Below, piece after piece: positions 1-5,620 of a stretch of 6,024 nt of DNA; position 1 is the stretch's first letter; each line of letters starts with the position of its first letter. The notes under the pieces were generated by a model, which was not told the DNA's origin, made no database searches, and saw nothing but the letters and a program-made list of their open reading frames with translations. The stretch lies in assembly GCA_003563375.1 (NCBI GenBank), contig PWSB01000179.1:1-6024 (forward strand). The letters run 5' to 3'. The translations under genes and the position numbers were made by a program. This stretch comes from Actinomycetota bacterium. GTDB lineage: Bacteria > Actinomycetota > Humimicrobiia > Humimicrobiales > Humimicrobiaceae.

Positions 1-531
1 AAAGACAGCACACGAATAATGGATATAGATAATGAACACAGGGTGCTTGAGACATCTATTGGTACCGGAAAACAGATTGAAAATCTTTTAGAGCAGGGCA
101 AAAAGGCAAATTTCTACGGGATGGATATCTCCTACGGAATGCTTAGAGGATGCTGGCGTAATGCCCGAAAATTAGGGCTGGGCCTGAAGCTAGTGCAGGC
201 AAATGCTGAAGCGGTTCCCTTCAGGGATAAAACTTTTGATGTAGTTTTCCATTTTGGGGGCATTAATTTTTTCAACGATAAGAAAAAAGCCATAGAGGAG
301 ATGGTCCGGGTAGCCAGGCCTGGGGCCAAAATATATATTGCTGATGAAAGTATAAAACTCGTAGAAGACCAGCCTGCCATCTTTTCCCTTTTTTCTAGAA
401 ACATAGACCCCGGACTTTTTACCCCTCCCCTGGATTTAATCCCCCGAAGCATGTTAAATATAGAAAAAAGAGAATTATGGGATGGCAAGTTTTATTTTAT
501 TTCATTTAAGAAGCCCGGTGGGAACCATTAA
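1..531 (+). CDS. class I SAM-dependent methyltransferase (UbiE/Methyltransf_11-like), 5' end outside window
   Basis: This gene transfers a methyl group from S-adenosylmethionine to an unknown, probably small-molecule, acceptor in the cytoplasm. The frame is open to the left edge (KDSTRI precedes the first ATG at 19), so the gene is partial and that ATG is probably internal. 176 residues are visible. Near the left edge is the SAM-binding glycine loop VLETSIGTG (motif I; most relatives have an acidic residue and Gly-Cys-Gly here). Next come GMDIS, with the acidic residue that contacts the ribose, then AEAVPF and the FDVVFHFGGINFF strand. The segment EMVRVARPGAKIYIADE is the typical UbiE-like strand 5 region. 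About 60-90 N-terminal residues, usually a lid, are missing by comparison with the family. The fold is certain and the substrate is not. I recall similar proteins with the GGINFFND segment in anaerobic Firmicutes and archaea. The next plus-strand gene is about 300 nt away, so no operon is evident. Confidence 0.88.
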   Translation, partial: KDSTRIMDIDNEHRVLETSIGTGKQIENLLEQGKKANFYGMDISYGMLRGCWRNARKLGLGLKLVQANAEAVPFRDKTFDVVFHFGGINFFNDKKKAIEEMVRVARPGAKIYIADESIKLVEDQPAIFSLFSRNIDPGLFTPPLDLIPRSMLNIEKRELWDGKFYFISFKKPGGNH

Positions 532-607
532 GGGCTTCGGAGATTGCAGCATCTACTTTCAGCATATTGTCCATTTTCCTGCTGCCTATCAGATCATATG
601 CAAAAAT
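506..607 (-). pseudogene. possible relic C-terminal coding fragment
   Basis: On the minus strand a reading frame opens after a TAA at 610-608 and ends at a TAA at 508-506. It encodes about 33 residues containing YDLIGSRKMDNMLKVDAAIS, which looks protein-like (amphipathic, with a good residue mix). There is no upstream start with a ribosome binding site, and the frame is closed at once by AT-rich sequence. It overlaps the tail of the convergent methyltransferase gene by 26 nt. I cannot assign a family. It may be the surviving 3' end of a deleted gene or a chance open frame. The plus strand is also open over this stretch, which weakens the case. Confidence 0.18.
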
Positions 608-818
608 TTAAAAATATTTATTTTATCAATCAAACCTTTGTGGTAAAGTAGTAAAAGTGCTTGACAAGCCACCCTTTTTTGTTATTGAAATGATAGCAGA
701 ATCTTTATGAATTTACTGCTTATAGTAGATAGTCCTTAGTCTTGGGCTATAAATACCATGCAAAAAGTGGCAAAAAAATAACCATACCTGATTTTAAATT
801 CTTTTTAACTTTTTAGAT
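608..818. other. intergenic region upstream of the CPBP protease gene
   Basis: AT-rich non-coding stretch with no convincing open frame. A perfect TTGACA lies at 661-666, but no good -10 follows at 16-18 bp (ATTGAA or TTGAAA only). A TATAAA lies at 748-753 inside ggctataaatacc, without a matching -35 at bacterial spacing. A TATAGT is at 721-726, also without a -35. The promoter of the following gene probably lies here but I cannot place it. No terminator hairpin for the preceding methyltransferase gene is clear. Confidence 0.4.
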
Positions 819-823
819 GGAGG
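819..823 (+). promoter_or_regulatory. ribosome binding site deciding the CPBP start
   Basis: GGAGG lies 5 nt before the ATG at 829. The in-frame ATG at 817 overlaps this site and has only a T-rich, SD-less leader upstream, so translation most likely starts at 829. Confidence 0.75.
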
Positions 824-828
824 AAAAA

Positions 829-1617
829 ATGGAACCTTCTAAGGAATTTCCATACAAAGCTGATAAACAAAATGCAACCAGATCATTTGGAAAGATAGCT
901 GACCTCTTAATAGTTTTTGCAGCCATAAATATAATACCCAGGTTATCCACATTCTTAACCAATCTCATATATCCTTATATTGGACACTTAGATAGAGACC
1001 AGGTCTTTTTGTGGATAACTGTCCACCATATATTTCAGCTTTTGCTGACCCTTGTGGCTATGAAGCTGTACTTTCAAACCAGTTATAAAGAGTGGGGGTT
1101 TAATCTTAAAAACCTAAATCTTTCCCTTAAGATAAGCTTGTATTTTTTTATATTTTTTATCATCTTTCAAGGCCTGCCCATCATAGTAGGACTGGTAACA
1201 GGAAGGTTTATACAACCTGATATAGCCTATCCTTTGACTGGGGCCAATATGGCAGGCCACCTTTCTTTTCAGGGTCTGCTTTCTGGGACCTGTGAGGAGC
1301 CGTTATTTAGAGGATTTGCCATAGTCATACTGTCCCAATCATGGACAGGAAGGATAAAAATTGGAAGAATAGATATCTCTGCTGCTAACATAATAGCTGC
1401 AGTATTTTTTTCATACGCCCATATAGGGTTTACTATTTTCCCCTTCGCACTCACAAGGCTATACCTGCCCCAGATAGTAGTATCCTTTCTATTAGGTATA
1501 ATATATGGGATTGTATTTGAAAAGACTAAAAGCCTTCTAGGTCCAATCCTTCTACATAACATGTCTAACCTGGTTTCGATATCTTCAGGTTATATAACCT
1601 ATATGTTGATAAGTTAA
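829..1617 (+). CDS. CPBP family intramembrane metalloprotease (CAAX protease / Abi-like)
   Basis: A 262-residue multi-pass membrane protein of the CPBP (CAAX prenyl protease / bacteriocin-processing, Abi) superfamily. Members are glutamate-type intramembrane metalloproteases or their inactive relatives. Bacterial roles include peptide maturation, bacteriocin self-immunity and regulated cleavage of anti-sigma factors. All catalytic motifs are visible: E156, E157 and R161 in CEEPLFRG (EExxxR), H198 in FFSYAHIG, and H243 with N247 in LLHNMSN. Hydrophobic segments lie at roughly residues 24-47, 60-82, 102-124, 145-168, 186-206, 213-230 and 236-258. Length is usual for the family and the protein appears intact and active. 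ATG 829 is preferred over 817 because GGAGG sits 5 nt before it. It is flanked by long non-coding gaps, so it is probably transcribed alone. The substrate is unknown. No bacteriocin precursor or anti-sigma factor is visible in the window. Confidence 0.9.
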   Translation: MEPSKEFPYKADKQNATRSFGKIADLLIVFAAINIIPRLSTFLTNLIYPYIGHLDRDQVFLWITVHHIFQLLLTLVAMKLYFQTSYKEWGFNLKNLNLSLKISLYFFIFFIIFQGLPIIVGLVTGRFIQPDIAYPLTGANMAGHLSFQGLLSGTCEEPLFRGFAIVILSQSWTGRIKIGRIDISAANIIAAVFFSYAHIGFTIFPFALTRLYLPQIVVSFLLGIIYGIVFEKTKSLLGPILLHNMSNLVSISSGYITYMLIS

Positions 1618-1955
1618 ATTAACTGACCCATCACATAATTATACCTAAGGGTTTTCTAGTTGCACATATTATAAAAAATTCCTGTTAATCTTTAGCCTGT
1701 ATGGATAAGATGTATCGATTAGACGGCATTACGGAAAAGGTAACTGACCTGGAGACGGTTTTAAGGAATAGATTTTTCAGCCCCTCCCCTTTTGGGAACA
1801 AGTGAGATTTATCAAGCATATATAATTAGAGTTGAAAATATCAGAATAAAGGCTGCTATAAAAAAGAGGACAAACCTGCGCAAAATATTTAATATCCCTT
1901 TACCTGCCATAAGAACCCTAAACAAAATGGGGTGTAGGGGGTAAGGTATATTTTC
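1618..1955. other. long intergenic region with orphan reading-frame fragments
   Basis: No gene can be supported here. Two protein-like but unsupported plus-strand pieces exist. The first is a 34-codon frame from ATG 1701 to TGA 1803-1805 (starts MDKMYRLDGITEKV) with no ribosome binding site. The second is in the +1 frame, open from 1765 to TAA 1942-1944 and rich in Lys, Arg and Ile (contains EIYQAYIIRVENIRIKAAIK), whose only starts are a TTG at 1792 and an ATG near its end. The two overlap, as in a frameshifted decayed gene, but both are short enough to be chance. No strong terminator for the preceding CPBP gene is seen; CCTAAGG at about 1647 followed by TTTTCT is only a 3-bp stem. Confidence 0.35.
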
Positions 1956-1984
1956 TTTACACTCAATATTATTTATTATATTAT
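1956..1984 (+). promoter_or_regulatory. sigma-A-type promoter of the heliorhodopsin gene
   Basis: A -35 box TTTACA (1956-1961) and a -10 box TATTAT (1979-1984) are separated by exactly 17 bp. Each differs from consensus at one base. Transcription would start near 1991, giving a 5' leader of about 40 nt that ends with GGAGG at 2021-2025. The surroundings are extremely AT-rich (repeated TTATTA/TATTAT units through 2010), so alternative -10 positions such as TATAAA at 1985 are possible. No operator palindrome is evident. Confidence 0.6.
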
Positions 1985-2020
1985 TATAAAACTATTATAT
2001 TGTTATATTACTTTTTTTAT

Positions 2021-2025
2021 GGAGG
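2021..2025 (+). promoter_or_regulatory. ribosome binding site deciding the heliorhodopsin start
   Basis: GGAGG followed by TATAT and then ATG at 2031. The in-frame ATG at 2019 overlaps the site itself and has no ribosome binding site of its own, so 2031 is the likely start. Confidence 0.8.
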
Positions 2026-2030
2026 TATAT

Positions 2031-2822
2031 ATGCAGCAAAGAGCTTCTAAGATCACTTTTGCCTATCTGCGCCGATTCAATGGAATAATGTCCGGACTGC
2101 ATTTTGTACAGGCGGTGATCATGCTGGTGACAGGCTTGGCCATTGCCAATATAAGGGATTTCAGACTTCCCTTTACGGTGTCTTTTCTAACCTATGACCA
2201 GACTATTGGCACCCTGGTCACAGAGACCAGAAATATCGGTAACCTGCCCATAGGGGCCATGGTCTCCATTTTCCTTTTCTTGTCCGCTATAGCACATTTT
2301 TTGGTCGTCCTTCCCGGGATCAATTCTTTCTACAATGACCGCCTCAAAAAAGGAATCAACCATTTCCGCTGGTATGAATACGCCTTAAGCTCTTCGGTGA
2401 TGATTGTCATTATCGCTATGCTTTTTGGGGTCTATGACCTGGGTAGCATCATACTGATTGTAGGGCTTAATGCCACTATGAACCTCTGCGGGCTGGCTAT
2501 GGAGGTACACAATCAGACCACCTCAAAGACAAACTGGATCTCTTTTATAATAGGAAGCTTCGCCGGTGCTTTTCCCTGGGCAATTATACTGATGTATTTT
2601 CTGGGCGGTGGAAACTTTGCCCAGATACCCTGGTTTGTATACGCCATTTTGGGATCATATTTTGTCCTGTTTAATCTTTTCCCTGTCAATATGGTTCTCC
2701 AGTATAAGAAGGTTGGAAGATGGAAAGATTACCTGTATGGGGAAAGGGGATACATCCTTTTGAGCCTGTTTGCAAAAACCATTCTAGCCTGGCTGGTATT
2801 TGCAGGCACCATGCAGCCTTAG
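2031..2822 (+). CDS. heliorhodopsin (retinal-binding membrane photoreceptor)
   Basis: A 263-residue seven-helix protein of the heliorhodopsin family, which binds all-trans retinal and has a slow photocycle without known ion pumping; a sensory or enzyme-modulating role is generally proposed. Visible hallmarks are K249 in LLSLFAKTILAW (helix 7, Schiff-base lysine), E116 in RWYEYALSSS (helix 3, counterion), H24, S85 and H89 near the counterion, and S245 four residues before the lysine. From remembered numbering these match K241, E107, H23, S76, H80 and S237 of HeR 48C12. Other family signatures are LFGVYDLGS, LNATMNLCGLAMEVHNQ, QYKKVGRWKDYLYGER and AWLVFAGT. Helices lie at roughly 17-40, 74-95, 115-135, 138-159, 170-191, 201-224 and 238-259, with the long helix A-B loop (41-72) typical of the family. 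Positive charges at the N terminus and in the 96-113, 160-168 and 225-240 loops predict the inverted topology: N terminus inside, C terminus outside. The gene looks intact and functional. It has its own promoter, and no retinal-synthesis gene is nearby. Confidence 0.97.
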   Translation: MQQRASKITFAYLRRFNGIMSGLHFVQAVIMLVTGLAIANIRDFRLPFTVSFLTYDQTIGTLVTETRNIGNLPIGAMVSIFLFLSAIAHFLVVLPGINSFYNDRLKKGINHFRWYEYALSSSVMIVIIAMLFGVYDLGSIILIVGLNATMNLCGLAMEVHNQTTSKTNWISFIIGSFAGAFPWAIILMYFLGGGNFAQIPWFVYAILGSYFVLFNLFPVNMVLQYKKVGRWKDYLYGERGYILLSLFAKTILAWLVFAGTMQP

Positions 2823-2976
2823 GCGGCTAAAAAGAAAAAGGAGTAAAAAGTCAAGAAAATTAGCTATGTATCTATTGAAAAATTGTTAAAACCCTATAAG
2901 ATTCAAAACAGTGGCACAAAGGCTTTTTACGGTAAAAAAATCTATCATAGAATTGCCAACAAAAGAGGGTCTATCA
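2823..2976 (+). other. heliorhodopsin-methyltransferase spacer with possible small reading frame
   Basis: No terminator hairpin is visible after the heliorhodopsin stop, so read-through transcription into the methyltransferase gene is possible. An AAGGAG at 2838-2843 is well placed, 6 nt before codon 2850, but that codon is GTC, not a start. From there a frame runs to a stop after 3083 (begins VKKISYVSIEKLL) and overlaps the methyltransferase start in another frame. It could be a leader peptide gene that lost its start, or chance. A GTG at 2911, in frame with the methyltransferase, has no ribosome binding site. I see no confident promoter; TTGAAA (2875-2880) and TATAAG (2895-2900) are only 14 bp apart. 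Confidence 0.3.
2965..2969 (+). promoter_or_regulatory. ribosome binding site deciding the second methyltransferase start
   Basis: GAGGG (within AGAGGG) lies 7 nt before the ATG at 2977, while the longer in-frame GTG at 2911 has no such site. Confidence 0.6.
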
Positions 2977-3747
2977 ATGAAATCTTTAGAAGTAAGCGTT
3001 GTAGAGGCTATGGATGGCTCAGACCCGGAACTCTTTTTATTTTTACCCTATATATTGCAGGACCTTTGGGAAATGGGGGCTGATCCAGAAAGAATCATAA
3101 AACTGATTACTAAACATTTTAGTGGATACAATTCTTTGACCATATTGGACCTAGGATGCGGTAAAGGCCCGGTTTTAATCAAAGCGGCACTCCGATTAGG
3201 CTGCAGATGCCATGGGATTGATGCGAACCCTGCATTTATTAAAGAAGCACATCAGAAAGCAAAGGCATATAAGGTAGAACATCTATGCAGGTTTGAAACG
3301 GCAGATATGAGGGAAAAAGTAAAGGATTTAGGACGATATTCTATCATCGTCCTAGGCGCTATAGGACCCGTCTTTGGAGATTATTACAAGACTTTGACGA
3401 TACTATCAAAATGCCTTCAAAAATCTGGAGCATTTATCATTGACGATGCCTATATCAAAGACCAAAGCGATTACACACACCCGCTAATGTTTAAAAGAAA
3501 GGACGTCCTAAAACAAATCGATCTTGCAGGGATGAGGATTGTAAAAGAGCTTCCAATAAAAAATAAAGATGTAAAAGATTCGAATAAATTCATCTACAGG
3601 CATGTAAAGAAAAGATGCATGGAATTGGTTAAAAAATACCCAACAAAAAGGTCCTTGTTTGAAGACTATATCAAAAAACAGAAAGAAGAAAATGCGGTTC
3701 TTGAGAGTAAAGCCCTATGCATGACCATGCTGGTAAAACAAAAATAA
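2977..3747 (+). CDS. class I SAM-dependent methyltransferase
   Basis: A 256-residue cytoplasmic methyltransferase with a Rossmann-type SAM-binding domain; the acceptor is unknown. The SAM-binding loop ILDLGCGKGP is at residues 56-65, the ribose-binding acidic residue is D82 in HGIDANP, and D110 in ETADMRE is the likely adenine-side contact. IIVLGAIGPVFGDYY (123-137) forms strand 4 and the following loop, and AFIIDDAYI (152-160) forms strand 5. The N-terminal segment VVEAMDGSDPELF followed by LPYILQDLWEMGADPE is a recurrent lead-in in the related proteins I recall. That supports the start at ATG 2977, which also has AGAGGG 7 nt upstream, over GTG 2911 (278 residues). The C-terminal 50 residues are Lys-rich and helical. 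It lies 154 nt after the heliorhodopsin gene with no visible terminator between, so co-transcription is possible. It is not a close relative of the methyltransferase at the left edge. Confidence 0.9.
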   Translation: MKSLEVSVVEAMDGSDPELFLFLPYILQDLWEMGADPERIIKLITKHFSGYNSLTILDLGCGKGPVLIKAALRLGCRCHGIDANPAFIKEAHQKAKAYKVEHLCRFETADMREKVKDLGRYSIIVLGAIGPVFGDYYKTLTILSKCLQKSGAFIIDDAYIKDQSDYTHPLMFKRKDVLKQIDLAGMRIVKELPIKNKDVKDSNKFIYRHVKKRCMELVKKYPTKRSLFEDYIKKQKEENAVLESKALCMTMLVKQK

Positions 3748-3991
3748 AAAGCCCATTCTTCCTTTTGCTAATATCGAAAATAAAATTCCATAAATATTTT
3801 TTATACCCTTTTGCTTTTCTTATAACCATTTTATTTATCTTCCATCCGCTGGTGATGTAAGTTTAAACCGGCTACCATAAAACAGAAAGACTATACCGAA
3901 CAAGAGCCTCTCATGCTAAAAGGGTCTCTTCTATACCACTATACTCATAAAACTAAAAATCCTTTCTTTTATCTATCTAATAATAGGGGCT
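3748..3991. other. convergent intergenic region
   Basis: This 244-nt AT-rich gap separates the plus-strand methyltransferase from the minus-strand exporter operon. Apart from the hairpin at 3902-3930, I see no gene, promoter or repeat. There is no strong terminator directly after the methyltransferase stop. Confidence 0.5.
3902..3930 (-). terminator. hairpin, candidate terminator of the ABC exporter operon
   Basis: Read on the minus strand, AAGAG pairs with CTCTT. After a 2-nt bulge, CCTTTT pairs with GAGAGG using two G-U wobbles, leaving a 5-nt AGCAT loop. The inner wobble pairs exist only in the minus-strand RNA, so the structure suits the exporter transcript, whose last stop codon is about 60 nt upstream. 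The downstream U-tract is poor (TTGTT), so termination strength is doubtful. On the plus strand only the outer part of the stem forms. Confidence 0.35.
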
Positions 3992-5620
3992 TTAGCGATT
4001 AAGATAATTTTGCCTTCTTATATCACGGCGGCAGAAAGATACTAAACCAACCAATGTAAATACAGCTGCAATCAAGAGTAATAAAATAATTGGGGTTGCA
4101 GTTACTGGCTCCGTCACAGACGGCGCATGGGTAAAAGGTGAAATGTTCTGTACCCACTGCGGGAGATTCAGGGCTGGCCCAAAAAAGGGCCCTGTCAGCA
4201 TGCTGATTATAAGGGCTGCCCATACAAAAGTACCGCTCCAGCGCGGCGCCAAGCCGAATATCATGATCGAAAGCCCTGCCAGAACCAAAATGGGCGGCCC
4301 CTGGATCATTGCCGCTTCAAGCAGTTTTAACACTCGGATGTCCGGTTCAATAATTGAAGCAGCAGAAGCGCCGAGCCCCAATGCCAGAAGGATTGCTATC
4401 GTCCCTAAAATATAAGACGTAATATGGCCCAGGACCCATTTCAGGCGCGTTTCGGCTGTGGCCAGGATAGGTTCTGCCAAGCCATCGGCCTCTTCTGAAA
4501 CCATCCTCAAAAAGGCCTGCACGGTATAGAAAACAATAAACGGCCCCAGGATTGCCACCAGCGCCATAGTGAATGTTTCACTCATGCCGAAAATATCACC
4601 AAAGAGTTCCGCTCTTTCCATACCTCTCATTCTTTCAATTAAATCAGTGGTGGCGCCGCCAAGAATAGCTCCGACCGCCAGGGCAGCAATGGACCAGGTG
4701 ATGAAAAGTTTATAATGTAGCCTCCAAGCCAGCCCCAGGGGGCTTAACAGGCTTACAGACGCGGTAGCGGGGCCTCTCCGCGCCGGGATCATACCCATCC
4801 CCACATCTCTGCGGCTGTTGAGCATAAGCGCCGCTTTAACACAGAGGGCAAAAAATGACGCAAAGAGTAAAATAATCCACCAGTTATTCTGATAAAAGGC
4901 ATGGATCTGCTGGTACCATCCAAATGGAGACAGCCACACTGGCCAGGCGCTTGTAATCTCGATGGTGGCTGCATCGAAATCGCCGAGCATATTACCTACA
5001 CCGCTGACCAAAAATGCAACGCCCACAGCCAGGCCGGCCAAACCGTTGGCACCGCGGGTGGTTTCCGCCAGCTGGGCGGTTATCGCCGCTACACCGGCAA
5101 AGGCGATGCCGACAGCCCCCAGGGCGGCTCCGGCGGCAAATGAATCCCCCGCTGGATGGCCGTTTACTATGAAAGCAAGGGCAAGAAGCACGGCCAACAA
5201 AATATTCCCGGCTGTTGTTACAATTAGCGCTGCCAGAAGGCCGGCATGACGCCCGACAGCGGTGGAGCCGGTCAGATCTTCGCATTCGGTCTCTTCATTC
5301 TGCCTGGTATGCCGGGTAACGGTCAGAATACCGAAGAAAGCAATAGTCACTGCAAACATTGTGGAAATTCTGAACATCATAAAGCCACCAAGGCTGACAC
5401 CGGAAATGGGCCCCAGAAAGACTCGCATGGCCGGATTACTGCCGTGGGCAGTGGCCATATTGATTATATCCTGGTCTGTAGGCAGCATTTCAGCGAATGC
5501 GGCAACCATGAACCCCAGCAGGAGCGCTATGCCAATTATCCATGACGCCAATCTTATTCGGTCACGCTTAAGCGCTAGCATTGCCAGGATGAATGTTCCG
5601 GTATAAGCTTTCATATTCAT
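3992..5620 (-). CDS. ABC-2 type exporter permease, TnrB3-like (COG3559 type), two fused six-helix halves
   Basis: A 542-residue inner-membrane permease of an ABC exporter, resembling the TnrB3 / 'exporter of polyketide antibiotics' family; a lipophilic drug or antibiotic is the likely substrate class. About 12 hydrophobic segments are visible, arranged as two ABC-2 halves. Half 1 has helices near 24-45, 82-101, 127-152, 162-184, 193-212 and 247-267. Half 2 has helices near 306-323, 350-370, 396-421, 439-458, 463-480 and 509-528. The halves repeat the same landmarks: an acidic coupling-type segment (RQNEETECEDLTGSTAVGRHA at 106-126, matched by EEADGLAEPILATAETR at 376-392) and a SPF element before the last helix (231-233 and 494-496). 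Single-gene two-half permeases let one protein serve both ATPase subunits. The ATG at 5620 overlaps the ATPase stop codon (ATGA), and AAGGAG lies about 9 nt upstream, so translation is coupled. Base composition is clearly more G+C-rich than the plus-strand genes. Confidence 0.9.
   Translation of the reverse strand: MNMKAYTGTFILAMLALKRDRIRLASWIIGIALLLGFMVAAFAEMLPTDQDIINMATAHGSNPAMRVFLGPISGVSLGGFMMFRISTMFAVTIAFFGILTVTRHTRQNEETECEDLTGSTAVGRHAGLLAALIVTTAGNILLAVLLALAFIVNGHPAGDSFAAGAALGAVGIAFAGVAAITAQLAETTRGANGLAGLAVGVAFLVSGVGNMLGDFDAATIEITSAWPVWLSPFGWYQQIHAFYQNNWWIILLFASFFALCVKAALMLNSRRDVGMGMIPARRGPATASVSLLSPLGLAWRLHYKLFITWSIAALAVGAILGGATTDLIERMRGMERAELFGDIFGMSETFTMALVAILGPFIVFYTVQAFLRMVSEEADGLAEPILATAETRLKWVLGHITSYILGTIAILLALGLGASAASIIEPDIRVLKLLEAAMIQGPPILVLAGLSIMIFGLAPRWSGTFVWAALIISMLTGPFFGPALNLPQWVQNISPFTHAPSVTEPVTATPIILLLLIAAVFTLVGLVSFCRRDIRRQNYLNR

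Noticed and set aside
132..488. Minus-strand open frame of 118 codons opposite the first methyltransferase
   Set aside because: The plus strand shows clear SAM-binding motifs across this region. The antisense frame shows no recognisable domain.
661..690. Perfect TTGACA as a promoter for the CPBP gene
   Set aside because: No acceptable -10 box at 16-18 bp (ATTGAA or TTGAAA only), so it was not listed as a promoter.
745..757. Archaeal-type TATA box (ctataaatacc) suggesting an archaeal host
   Set aside because: A single AT-rich match is weak, and the heliorhodopsin gene has a good bacterial -35/-10 pair. It remains only a minor alternative.
1962..2010. AT-rich repeated TTATTA/TATTAT units as an origin or iteron array
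   Set aside because: The units are irregular and short, and the stretch is explained by the promoter and leader of the heliorhodopsin gene.
4143..5606. Several plus-strand open frames of 80-114 codons opposite the permease gene
   Set aside because: They are antisense shadows of a G+C-rich membrane-protein gene. They have no ribosome binding sites, mutually overlap, and have low-complexity or implausible composition.
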